Assembly (NCBI GenBank): GCA_017405875.1
Contig: JAFQZM010000022.1
Span: 1-64,000, forward strand
Direction of reading: 5' to 3'
Length of the DNA: 64,000 nucleotides
DNA from: a bacterium
Lineage (GTDB): Bacteria > UBP6 > UBA1177
This document shows, piece by piece, positions 9,650 to 17,083 of the stretch (positions within the stretch are counted from its first letter, which is position 1; the number at the start of each line of letters is the position of its first letter). The notes beneath the pieces were generated by a model. That model was not told the DNA's origin and ran no database searches. It was given only the letters and a program-made list of their open reading frames with translations. The translations under genes were made by a program, and so were the position numbers.

Positions 9650-10137
9650 TGACTAAAACCGCGATTTATCCGGGCAGTTTCGATCCTTTCACCCTCGGGC
9701 ATCTCGACATTGTCAACCGCGCCAAAACGATTTTTGACAAAATCTATATCGCGATAGGTGAGAACGGGAGCAAAAAGAACCTTTTCACTGCGAAAGAGCG
9801 TAAGGAACAGATCGAAGAGATTTTCAAGGACGATCCGGCGATAACGGTTATGATTTTCAGCGACCTGCTTGTCGATTTTGCGCGTCAGGTCAACGTTTTT
9901 ACCGTGATCCGCGGTCTGCGTGCCGTTTCCGATTTCGAGTACGAATTCCTTATGGCTTCGACTAACAGAGCGATGGAACCTAAGGTCGAATCGGTATTTT
10001 TCATGACTTCCGACAAATATTCGTTCCTCTCTTCAAGTATCGTCAAGGAAGTTGCTTCTAAAAACGGAACTTACCTTTCCCATTTCGTTACTCCCAATGT
10101 CGAAAAGGCTTTGCGTGAGAAATTCAGGCTGATGTAG
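9649..10137 (+). CDS. coaD: phosphopantetheine adenylyltransferase
   Basis: Transfers AMP from ATP to 4'-phosphopantetheine to give dephospho-CoA, the penultimate step of coenzyme A synthesis. The 162 residues match the family length. YPGSFDPFTLGHLDIV carries the nucleotidyltransferase TxGH motif; VIRGLRAVSDFEYEF and KYSFLSSSIVKEVA are the pantetheine- and ATP-binding signatures. The start is set by overlap with the previous stop (TAATG). With coaBC about 5 kb upstream, three CoA steps are encoded in this stretch. Confidence 0.95.
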   Translation: MTKTAIYPGSFDPFTLGHLDIVNRAKTIFDKIYIAIGENGSKKNLFTAKERKEQIEEIFKDDPAITVMIFSDLLVDFARQVNVFTVIRGLRAVSDFEYEFLMASTNRAMEPKVESVFFMTSDKYSFLSSSIVKEVASKNGTYLSHFVTPNVEKALREKFRLM

Positions 10138-10162
10138 TGTTTTGAGTTTGCCGGAGTTGTAA

Positions 10163-11755
10163 ATGTATAATGAAAAGAAAAATAATGTTACGGTTTGGGT
10201 TTTTGCTGCCGTAATAGTGATTCTTGCCCTTCTTGTTGTTTTCTACAAATCGCGTCCCGCGGAGACGGCGGAAAATGCCGCAGAACAGAAAACTGCTGAA
10301 CAAAAACCTGCGGAACAACCGAAACCGTCAACGTCTCCAAAAAACGCCGAGACGCACCACGGCACGGAAAAAGAGACGCACCACGGCACGTCTCTACAAT
10401 CTGGAACGGCAGAAAAAGAACACCGCAAAAACGCGGAAATGCGTGAAAACGAGGAAACCGCGGGAGATGCGATACCGGAATCAACTCCGTCAGAGCCGCA
10501 GAAAGATGCAGAGGATATTGAATCCAGTGAAATTGCAGGCGGAGCCGATGTCGAAGTCGTGAAGGACAAGGACTCAACAGCAGATTCCGAAGGTTTCCTG
10601 CACGGCAAAATTCTTCCGAAGAAAGGTATAGAAGAGGCTTTGCTCAAAGTTCCCGGACTCCAGCTCAAACACGCGATGGAAATAAGCAACGCGATCAGAT
10701 ACGATGTCGATCTCACGCAGATAAAGGCGGGAGAGGACTTCAAAGTGAAGTTCGACAAAGACGGCAATGTCGAAGAGTTCGTCTACTATCCCGATATCGT
10801 CACTTTCCACATTTTAAAGCGCGATCCGGTTGAAAAAAAGCTGAAATATATTGCAAAAACCCTGCCGACAGAGCGCAGATTCAGGATAATCGAAGGCAGA
10901 ATCGATTCGACTCTCAACGAATCGCTTGTCAAAAGAGACGATGTCACGAGAAACATCCGCGCCGTCACGGTCGGAATCCTTGAATGTATCGTAAGTTTCA
11001 GCACCGACGCGAGAAAAGGCGACGAATACAGGATTTTAGTCGAAGACAGATACTACAAAGGCGAAATGGTGCCGGGTTCGAAAGTGCTTTACGCATCGTA
11101 CCGCGGAAAACAGGCGGGTTTCAGCGAGGCTTTCAGGTATGAGGACGAAGAGCCGAAATCGGCTTTCAACGCGCACTATACCGACAAGGGAAAGGCGCTT
11201 ATTCCGAGTGCGATGAGACTTCCGCTCGATACGATCCGCATTACGAGTCCGTTCGGCATGAGGCGTCACCCGATAACCGGAAAAATGACGCAGCACCACG
11301 GTGTTGACTACGGTGCACCGATCGGAACGCCTGTTTATGCAGTTGCTCCAGGCAAAGTAATCGAAGTCAAACAGACTCCGCTCGGCGGCAAGCAGATCAC
11401 GATAAACCACGCCGACAACACGAAAACCTACTATCTTCACCTGAACAGCTACAATGTCAGTGTCGGAACGGCGGTTTCGGCGCGTCAGAGGATCGCATCG
11501 GTCGGAAACACCGGCAGAAGCACCGGCCCGCATCTTCATTTGGGTATCAAAGATCCGAAGGGAAACTGGCTCAACCCTCAGAAAGTCAAGATGATTGCAA
11601 CTCCGCAGCTCGATGCCAAGCGTATGCCGCGCTTCAAAAATCAGATGAAAGAGATTCTTGCTCTCCTTGAAAATACGGAGAAGTATCAGGAATGGATTAG
11701 AAAATACGACGAAGGTCCGCAGCAGGGAGATTTTTACCAGCAGTATAAGGAATAG
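10163..11755 (+). CDS. M23 (LytM) family peptidoglycan endopeptidase with membrane anchor
   Basis: 530 residues. One N-terminal helix (VWVFAAVIVILALLVVF) anchors it in the inner membrane. A low-complexity linker follows (about 30-150), then an OapA/Csd3-like region (LPKKGIEEALLKVPGL to about 350), then the M23 domain. The zinc ligands are all present: H378 and D382 in HHGVDYG, and H457/H459 in TGPHLHLGI. It should therefore be an active endopeptidase cutting peptide cross-links in the periplasm. GGAG lies upstream of the ATG at 10163. The linker includes ETHHGT twice, encoded by a palindromic repeat also found at 23.7 kb. Confidence 0.88.
   Translation: MYNEKKNNVTVWVFAAVIVILALLVVFYKSRPAETAENAAEQKTAEQKPAEQPKPSTSPKNAETHHGTEKETHHGTSLQSGTAEKEHRKNAEMRENEETAGDAIPESTPSEPQKDAEDIESSEIAGGADVEVVKDKDSTADSEGFLHGKILPKKGIEEALLKVPGLQLKHAMEISNAIRYDVDLTQIKAGEDFKVKFDKDGNVEEFVYYPDIVTFHILKRDPVEKKLKYIAKTLPTERRFRIIEGRIDSTLNESLVKRDDVTRNIRAVTVGILECIVSFSTDARKGDEYRILVEDRYYKGEMVPGSKVLYASYRGKQAGFSEAFRYEDEEPKSAFNAHYTDKGKALIPSAMRLPLDTIRITSPFGMRRHPITGKMTQHHGVDYGAPIGTPVYAVAPGKVIEVKQTPLGGKQITINHADNTKTYYLHLNSYNVSVGTAVSARQRIASVGNTGRSTGPHLHLGIKDPKGNWLNPQKVKMIATPQLDAKRMPRFKNQMKEILALLENTEKYQEWIRKYDEGPQQGDFYQQYKE
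10349..10397 (+). repeat. GAGACG-arm palindromic repeat, tandem pair inside the M23 gene
   Basis: Two copies of GAGACGCACCACGGCAC start at 10349 and 10373. The second is closed by CGTCTCTAC, so GAGACG and CGTCTC form matching arms. They are translated in frame as ETHHGT in the periplasmic linker. The same 17 bases and the same closing CGTCTCTAC occur at 23724-23767 between genes, so this is a dispersed element and not only codon-level repetition. Confidence 0.75.
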
Positions 11756-11784
11756 TTTTAACAACAGATTTTTTGGAGGAAATT

Positions 11785-13329
11785 ATGTCAAAAGTAACTG
11801 AAGCAGTCGGAAAATTCAAAAAAGTTTCGATTGATTACGACCATTCGACTTTGTCGGAAGACATCAAAAAGGCACTTCCTTACCTTAAAAACGCGATGGA
11901 CGGCATCACGAGGATTTTCCTCCGCCAGCAGAGCGAAGGACTTCCCGAAGTTTACGATGAAGTTATGGCTGGAAACGACGAAGAGAAGAAGGAATTCTTT
12001 AAACTTTTCATGGGCCCGTGGGGACAGCTTGAAAACTACAAGTCACTTTTCGAGGAATATAACGACAGACCGCGCACATGCGCTTTCTATCCGGTCGATA
12101 TAACGAAGGAAGAGTGGGAAGAGGCTCTTGCGGGAATGACCGAAGAGGAAAAAGAGCTTATGATGGACAACTATTCTGTAATTGTCCGCGAAAACGGAAA
12201 ACTCAAGTCTATTCCTTACCACGTTTACTTTGCTGAAGAGCTCGCCGACATATTCGACAATATGGAAGCTGCTGCAAATGTAGTTGAAAATCAGGAACTT
12301 AAAGAATATTTGCTTGCCCGCGCCGAAGGTCTTGTAACGGGCAACTACCGCGATTCCGATGCGACATGGGTACGCATGAAAAACGTTCCGATCGATCCTG
12401 TCATCGGTCCTTTCGAAGTCTATGCAGACGATTTTATGGGAATCAAGGCGACTTACGAGGCATTCCTCATGGTCGTTGACCACGAAAAAGGTGCGAGACT
12501 TCACGAAATCGAGCAGAATCTCAACAAAATTTCCGAGATCTTCCCGCTTCCGGCTGAATCGAAAGCTGCTGTCGGCGGCATGGCTCCGATGATCGTCGTC
12601 AACCAGATCTATACCGGCGGCGAAGCTGCACAGGGCATCATGGCGAGCGCGTTCAACCTTCCGAACGACGCATGGGTCCGCGGAAACGTCGGCTGGAAAC
12701 AGATCATGATTTACAACATCATGAAGGCTAAGTTCGACACCTGCACCGTAAAAATCGCTGAAAAAGTCTCCCACGGCAAGATCAAAGCCGATTTCGATCC
12801 TTACTTCTACTTCGTTCTCATGCACGAAGTCAGCCACGGCCTCGGCCCGGCATACAGAAAGGACGGAACGCCGGTCGCAAAGGCTATCGGCAAGAACTAC
12901 ACCGCAGTCGAAGAGGCTAAGGCAGACACGGGCAGCCTTTATTCGCTCCTTAAATGCGGCGGAAAATACGGAATCCCCGCTTTCGACAAAGAGAGAATCC
13001 TCAACAGCTTCTTCGCAGGTCTTTTCCGCTCGATGAGATTCGGCGTTCACGAAGCTCACGGCGCTGCAAACGTTGTTGAATACAACTGGCTGAAAGAAAA
13101 GGGCGTCATCAAAGTCCTTGACAACGGTGATTTCGAAACAGATGCTACCAACCTCGTCGAAGCAGCAGAATCACTCCTTTACGAGCTTTGCAGGATCGAA
13201 GCCGAAGCTACTCCGGAAGAAGCAGAGAAGTTCCTTAAGAAGTATGCTGAGCCCGGCAAAGACATCCTTGACGCACTCGAAAAACTCGTCGAGATTCCGA
13301 TCGACATCAGAGTCGAATACGCACTTTAA
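11785..13329 (+). CDS. M49-like (dipeptidyl peptidase III-like) zinc metallopeptidase with pentapeptide HEVSH motif
   Basis: 514 residues. The zinc motif is HEVSH (H347-H351), followed by G-L-G-P. The third ligand is in a VEEAKAD segment (E376/E377), matching the EExx(A/R)D second motif of family M49. Most M49 enzymes have a six-residue HExxGH motif; a five-residue HEISH form is known from Caldithrix abyssi DPP III, and this protein resembles that group. DPP III removes N-terminal dipeptides. No signal peptide is seen, so it is probably cytoplasmic. GGAGGA precedes the ATG at 11785. It appears monocistronic and ends at the edge of the accessory island. Assignment to M49 rests on the two motifs. 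Confidence 0.72.
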   Translation: MSKVTEAVGKFKKVSIDYDHSTLSEDIKKALPYLKNAMDGITRIFLRQQSEGLPEVYDEVMAGNDEEKKEFFKLFMGPWGQLENYKSLFEEYNDRPRTCAFYPVDITKEEWEEALAGMTEEEKELMMDNYSVIVRENGKLKSIPYHVYFAEELADIFDNMEAAANVVENQELKEYLLARAEGLVTGNYRDSDATWVRMKNVPIDPVIGPFEVYADDFMGIKATYEAFLMVVDHEKGARLHEIEQNLNKISEIFPLPAESKAAVGGMAPMIVVNQIYTGGEAAQGIMASAFNLPNDAWVRGNVGWKQIMIYNIMKAKFDTCTVKIAEKVSHGKIKADFDPYFYFVLMHEVSHGLGPAYRKDGTPVAKAIGKNYTAVEEAKADTGSLYSLLKCGGKYGIPAFDKERILNSFFAGLFRSMRFGVHEAHGAANVVEYNWLKEKGVIKVLDNGDFETDATNLVEAAESLLYELCRIEAEATPEEAEKFLKKYAEPGKDILDALEKLVEIPIDIRVEYAL

Positions 13330-13343
13330 TCAGGAAAGATAAA

Positions 13344-13626
13344 TCACAAATTCCTTAAAATTTCAGGTATCCATGACGAATCCATTGTCTCGAATCCGAA
13401 ACATTTTTTTGCCAGATCCTTTAATGATGCTCCGATGTGGTAAAGGATTTTGTTATCTATTATCAAAAACCTGTCGTGGATATTTTCCGTGTATTTAAGT
13501 ATTATGCTTGTTTGAATGGCCGTATCGCTTTTTAGACTCAACCCCGTAAAGTTCAGCTAAGTCGCGGTCTATCATTACGTACTGACCGCGGATCACCAAA
13601 ATTTTGTCTTCGATTTTTATTTGCAG
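13344..13626 (-). pseudogene. ORF6N-domain gene remnant with internal deletion
   Basis: Read leftward, bases 13626 to about 13525 encode LQIKIEDKILVIRGQYVMID followed by RDLAELYGVESK, a clear ORF6N DNA-binding-domain N-terminus. The frame then switches to one encoding IHDRFLIIDNKILYHIGASL and KDLAKKCFGFETM, typical of the C-terminal part of ORF6N proteins. The roughly 150 residues normally between them are missing and the two parts are out of frame. The apparent 65-codon ORF at 13344-13541 is therefore the 3' fragment of a decayed gene. ORF6N proteins are common in phage and mobile DNA. Confidence 0.7.
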
Positions 13627-13647
13627 GCAATTTTACCGCATTTATCC

Positions 13648-13674
13648 AATTGGGAACGCATTGCGTTCCCAATT
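13648..13674. repeat. AATT-flanked palindrome (13-base arms)
   Basis: AATTGGGAACGCA and its exact reverse complement TGCGTTCCCAATT flank one central T. It lies just upstream of the ORF6N remnant. Its plan, AATT followed by a 19-base palindrome and AATT, matches the palindromes inside the DUF1016 genes, but the palindrome sequence is different. Confidence 0.8.
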
Positions 13675-13935
13675 AAACTGGATGCAATATCGCTTACTTA
13701 TTCAAATTTCTGATCCCGATAAAAGGGAGTTCTATGAACTAACGTGAAAGAAGTAAACGAGGCAAAACAGATCGCAGAAGATACGAAAAAACAATCATGA
13801 AAAAGTGGCGACATCACGACTTTTTCCGAAATTTAATCTTACTGAATCCCATAATATTAAAATCAGTTTGGCCTATCAATAAGTTGCACATCTTTTGTTG
13901 CATCTCAAATTAAATTAAGCGCTAAAACTATAAAA
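13675..13935. other. intergenic debris between two decayed genes
   Basis: No intact gene. A short rightward reading frame, 13682-13747 (MQYRLLIQISDPDKREFYEL then T and stop), is followed by a shifted frame 13744-13800 (VKEVNEAKQIAEDTKKQS), which looks like coding debris. AAAAAGT (13800-13806) and ACTTTTT (13819-13825) could form a weak terminator-like hairpin. Nothing else was recognised. Confidence 0.3.
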
Positions 13936-14420
13936 TCACTTCTCTTGGCTGCTGTCCTCATCCATAGCCATTGCAAGTTCTTCTTCGGTCGGAAGAACTT
14001 TACGTACATCCTTTTCAGTTTTGTTATTGGTTTCCCACAAAAGCAAAATCATGACCAAATGTCATAATAAAGTTTTTGACATTGTGAATAATTTCCTTTT
14101 CAACGACACGCTCGTCTATGTCTGCCTTGTCGCGTTCGCCGAGCTCTTCCACATTTATATAATCAAGCAGATATTCATCTTTGAACATTTCGATTGCTTT
14201 TAATGCGTTACTCTTATTCGGCATTGTTTTGGAAAAATTATTCGGCAATTCACCCTGATGATGAAAAAGGTCTGCTTTTAGAATATCCCGCAGAGCATAT
14301 TTGTCCCATTGATTTAAAAATGTCTGATGAATATAGAAAATGCGTTCGTTTATATCTTTTGCCTTTGAAAGAATCTCTATATGATGCGTAAAACTCAGGG
14401 ACGCAAATTCCTCAAAGTCT

Positions 14421-14447
14421 AATTCGGCCGCCGTCGGCGGCCGTTTT
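14421..14447. repeat. AATT/TTTT-flanked palindrome inside the DUF1016 pseudogene
   Basis: CGGCCGCCG, T, CGGCGGCCG: 9-base perfect arms, flanked by AATT on the left and TTTT on the right. On the coding strand it gives E-K-[RPPTAA]-E-L, six residues just before the conserved SFTHH block. The intact DUF1016 gene has a different palindrome at the same place, with the same length and flanks (25229-25255). Confidence 0.85.
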
Positions 14448-14482
14448 TCAAACAACAATAATCTGGTCTGCACTACTTCAGA

Positions 14483-14536
14483 ATCCAATATTTCATTGGA
14501 TATCAACGGTAATTTGGCAGCCACGGCTGCCGAATT
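14483..14536. repeat. two further palindromes in the same linker
   Basis: ATCCAAT/ATTGGAT (7-base arms, 14483-14501) is followed by an AATT-flanked palindrome with arms GGCAGCC and GGCTGCC (14511-14536). The second encodes N-[SAAVAA]-K on the minus strand, again six residues. Three palindromes thus sit in about 115 bases of the DUF1016 linker. Confidence 0.7.
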
Positions 14537-15003
14537 TAAAGCCGGCTGCCATTCTTCATAGAAAGTTCTCATCTTTTTTATACTTCGTGCAGAAAATCCC
14601 CTTAATCCCGGAAGTTCTTTCTGCAAACGCTCGCTTATCTGTTCAATGGCACCTGTTCCCCAGAACCCTTTTCGGGAATGTTCGGAAATATATCTTCCTA
14701 TTCCGAAATAGAGCGAAAGCTGTTCAATGTTTACTCCTTTAGCGGCTCTGTACTGGCTTTCCAGAATCGCTGTTTTTATAGCTTTTACTGCGGTTAAAAG
14801 TCCATTTTCCATCTTGTTTCCCTAAATAAACTGTTCGCAAACAGATAATAAATATTCACGCAACAATGTCAATGTGGAAATCTAATATTAATCTTTAAAA
14901 TATAAAGTAGTATTTAAAAACGCGCCTCAAAATCAAGCGTTTTTATTTAACTCCGCATAGATTAAAATTAGAAAATTATTCAATAAAATTAAGCAGTTAT
15001 TAC

Positions 15004-15031
15004 TTGAAAAGGGCAGGCGTTTGGGTATAGT
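15004..15031 (+). promoter_or_regulatory. sigma-70 type promoter for the TcmP-restriction operon
   Basis: TTGAAA (15004-15009), 16 bases, TATAGT (15026-15031), 57 bases before the first ATG. The 275-base gap 14813-15087 is otherwise AT-rich and holds only a small CTGTT/AACAG hairpin near 14829. The four genes that follow run the same way with short spacing or overlap, so one promoter probably serves them all. Confidence 0.5.
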
Positions 15032-15087
15032 GCGGAGCGGTTTTTGGTGATGATTTTTAGAAAACATAGATTGAAAGGTGAATAAAC

Positions 15088-16299
15088 GTGTCAAAGAAGA
15101 ATGATGATTTTTTCGTAGAAAAGAAACCTTGGTCTGAGGTGAAAGATCAGTTGCTGGGTTGTTATTTAAAACCGTATGTGGCTAAAATTTTATGTACACG
15201 AAAACCGTTGGTGTACGTTGATTGTTTTGCTGGGAAAGGAAAGTTCGATGATGGTAAGCAAGGCTCTCCTTTAATTGCACTCGAAATTATGCAAGAATGC
15301 TTGGCCTCATCAACCATAAAGGGTGTACAAATTAATTCTGCTTTTATCGATCTTAACTACGCGAATGATCTTCGGACTAATTTAAAGGATTATCCTAATA
15401 TAAGTATTATATCGGGTGCATATGAAGATAAAATTGACGAATTATTACAAAACAAGGCCGATTGCAATGTGTTTTTATACATTGATCCGTACGGTATAAA
15501 GGCGCTAGACTGTTCAAAGTTCGATGAATTTGCGAATGGTCGGTTTCACTCTATTGAATTGCTGATTAACATGAACTCTTTTGGATTTATTCGCGAAGGA
15601 TGCCGAGTCATGGGAAAGCAATTCAAAATGGACGATGATGATACCTTTTTTGATGAGCTTGTTGAGTATGAACCTACCAGATTGGACGCATCAGATAAAT
15701 CCGTGGTAGCTTTGAATCATATAGCTGGAGGCGATTACTGGAAATCCATCATAGAACAATATATTAACGGAAAGATTAATGGATATGAGGCGGAGGAATA
15801 TTTGTCGGAACAGTACTGTCAAAGATTAGGACAAACTTTTAAATATGTCCTTAATATGCCTATTCGCATAAGGCCAGGACAACATACAAAATACAGGATG
15901 ATTCATGCTACAAACCATCCAGATGGCTGTGTCTTGATGGCAGATAATATTTCTAAGCGTTGGGAGCTTATGAAGCAAATCCAAACAGGTGGTCAAATGT
16001 CGTTTTTTCAAGAGACAGTTGATAACCAAATTATAAATGAAGCTGAAATCAAGACGAATGTTATGAAGCATTTTTCTCACTATGACAGTTGGACAGCTCT
16101 CAATGAGACTTTGGCGGGATTCTTTGTAAACTATGGTGTTGTATGTAGGTCTGGCGAGATTGCAAAAGTATTAAAGGCATTAGAAAAAGATGGGCGACTC
16201 GAAGTTAGAAGAAATCCGAGATTGACGGAAAAAGGTAAGCCATCAACCTTTATGGCAGAAGGGCACGGCAAGACTGTATCAGTAAAATGGGTGAAATGA
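15088..16299 (+). CDS. tcmP: three-Cys-motif partner protein (TcmP family)
   Basis: 403 residues. The N-terminus matches TcmP proteins: KPWSEVKDQLLGCYLKPY, then YVDCFAGKGKF (from about 43) and GSPLIALE. DCFAGKG resembles the SAM-binding loop of class I methyltransferases, and IDPYG (133-136) sits where such enzymes have DPPY. A nucleic-acid methyltransferase-like fold is therefore plausible, though activity is not established for the family. The C-terminal 90 residues look like a winged helix (FVNYGVVCRSGEIAKVLKALE). Its stop overlaps the start of the radical SAM partner (ATGA). It appears to begin the operon that includes the type III mod and res genes. Confidence 0.82.
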   Translation: MSKKNDDFFVEKKPWSEVKDQLLGCYLKPYVAKILCTRKPLVYVDCFAGKGKFDDGKQGSPLIALEIMQECLASSTIKGVQINSAFIDLNYANDLRTNLKDYPNISIISGAYEDKIDELLQNKADCNVFLYIDPYGIKALDCSKFDEFANGRFHSIELLINMNSFGFIREGCRVMGKQFKMDDDDTFFDELVEYEPTRLDASDKSVVALNHIAGGDYWKSIIEQYINGKINGYEAEEYLSEQYCQRLGQTFKYVLNMPIRIRPGQHTKYRMIHATNHPDGCVLMADNISKRWELMKQIQTGGQMSFFQETVDNQIINEAEIKTNVMKHFSHYDSWTALNETLAGFFVNYGVVCRSGEIAKVLKALEKDGRLEVRRNPRLTEKGKPSTFMAEGHGKTVSVKWVK

Positions 16300-17069
16300 T
16301 GAAGGTTGGAGGCTATATTCGGCGCAAAACCATGCTTTATGAAACAGGTGTAGAGTATGGTGATTATACAATGAATCACATTTTAGGTTGTGCCCACGGA
16401 TGTTTATATCCCTGTTATGCTTTTATGATGAAGAGGCGTTTTGGACAGATAAAAACGTATCATGAATGGTTGCAACCTTATTTAGTATCCAATACGCTTG
16501 AACTGCTTGACAAAGAAATACCTAAATTGAAAGATAAGATACAGTCTGTTCAGCTTTGCTTTACTACAGATCCGTTTATGTACGGATATCCGGAAATTCA
16601 GGAGATGAGTCTTGCTGCAATACAAAGGTTGAATGACGAGCATATAAAATGTTGTATCCTTACAAAAGGGATTTTGCCTATAAAACTGAATGATTTGTAC
16701 CGAGAGAATGAATATGGAATTACGCTAATTTCTCTCAATGAGGATTATCGTAAAAAGACGGAACCGGGAGCTGCACCAATAAAAAAACGCCTTGCTGCCT
16801 TAAAAACACTTCATGATGCTGGTTGTAAAACATGGGTAAGTATTGAACCATATCCTACACCGAATCTAATAAATCAAAGTCTCGAAGAGATTCTTGAAAC
16901 TGTTAGTTTTGTGGACAGAATTATTTTCGGGAGAATGAATTACAACAAGACTGTATCTGCCTATAAGGAGAATAGATGTTTTTATAATGATTGTGCGGAG
17001 AAGGTCATAGCTTTCTGCGAAGAACGTAATATCAGCTATCATATAAAAGCAAAAACACAGACGAAATAA
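16296..17069 (+). CDS. three-Cys radical SAM-like protein (phage Gp37/Gp68 family, TcmP partner)
   Basis: 257 residues. GCAHGCLYPCYAF has three cysteines C32, C36 and C40 in a CX3CX3C pattern, the motif for which TcmP is named; it probably binds a [4Fe-4S] cluster for radical SAM chemistry. CFTTDPFMYGYPEI, CCILTKGI and TWVSIEPYPTPNL resemble spore photoproduct lyase-like barrels. The substrate is unknown; with TcmP it may modify nucleic acid. Start codons at 16287, 16296 and 16299 are all in frame; 16296 overlaps the tcmP stop as ATGA and is preferred. The mod gene begins 14 bases after its stop. Confidence 0.75.
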   Translation: MMKVGGYIRRKTMLYETGVEYGDYTMNHILGCAHGCLYPCYAFMMKRRFGQIKTYHEWLQPYLVSNTLELLDKEIPKLKDKIQSVQLCFTTDPFMYGYPEIQEMSLAAIQRLNDEHIKCCILTKGILPIKLNDLYRENEYGITLISLNEDYRKKTEPGAAPIKKRLAALKTLHDAGCKTWVSIEPYPTPNLINQSLEEILETVSFVDRIIFGRMNYNKTVSAYKENRCFYNDCAEKVIAFCEERNISYHIKAKTQTK

Positions 17070-17083
17070 TGAGGTGAACTGCG

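Larger units (their letters stand above)
13936..14812 (-). pseudogene. DUF1016 (YhcG/PDDEXK nuclease family) gene with catalytic core deleted
   Basis: The N-terminal DUF1016 domain is intact from the ATG at 14812 (VNIEQLSLYFGIGRYISEHS, FSARSIKKMRTFYEEWQ, SFTHHIEILSKAKD). It runs to HDFAFVGNQ and a stop at about 14024. In the family this point is followed by the PDDEXK nuclease core. Here it goes straight to codons for TEKDVRKVLPTEEELAMAMD, the normal C-terminal tail, ending at 13936. The nuclease core (about 100 residues) is missing. A 262-residue truncated protein could still be made. The coding region contains variable palindromes at 14421-14447 and 14511-14536. Confidence 0.72.

Noticed and set aside
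12043-13059. 338-codon open frame on the minus strand
   Set aside because: It lies fully opposite the M49-like peptidase, has low-complexity non-protein-like composition and no ribosome site. It is a shadow of codon bias.
13682-13800. Two short rightward reading frames as real genes
   Set aside because: They are 21 and 18 codons long, out of frame with each other, and lie among decayed genes; treated as debris.
14829-14845. CTGTT/AACAG hairpin as a functional element
   Set aside because: Only five-base arms in AT-rich DNA; not distinguishable from chance.
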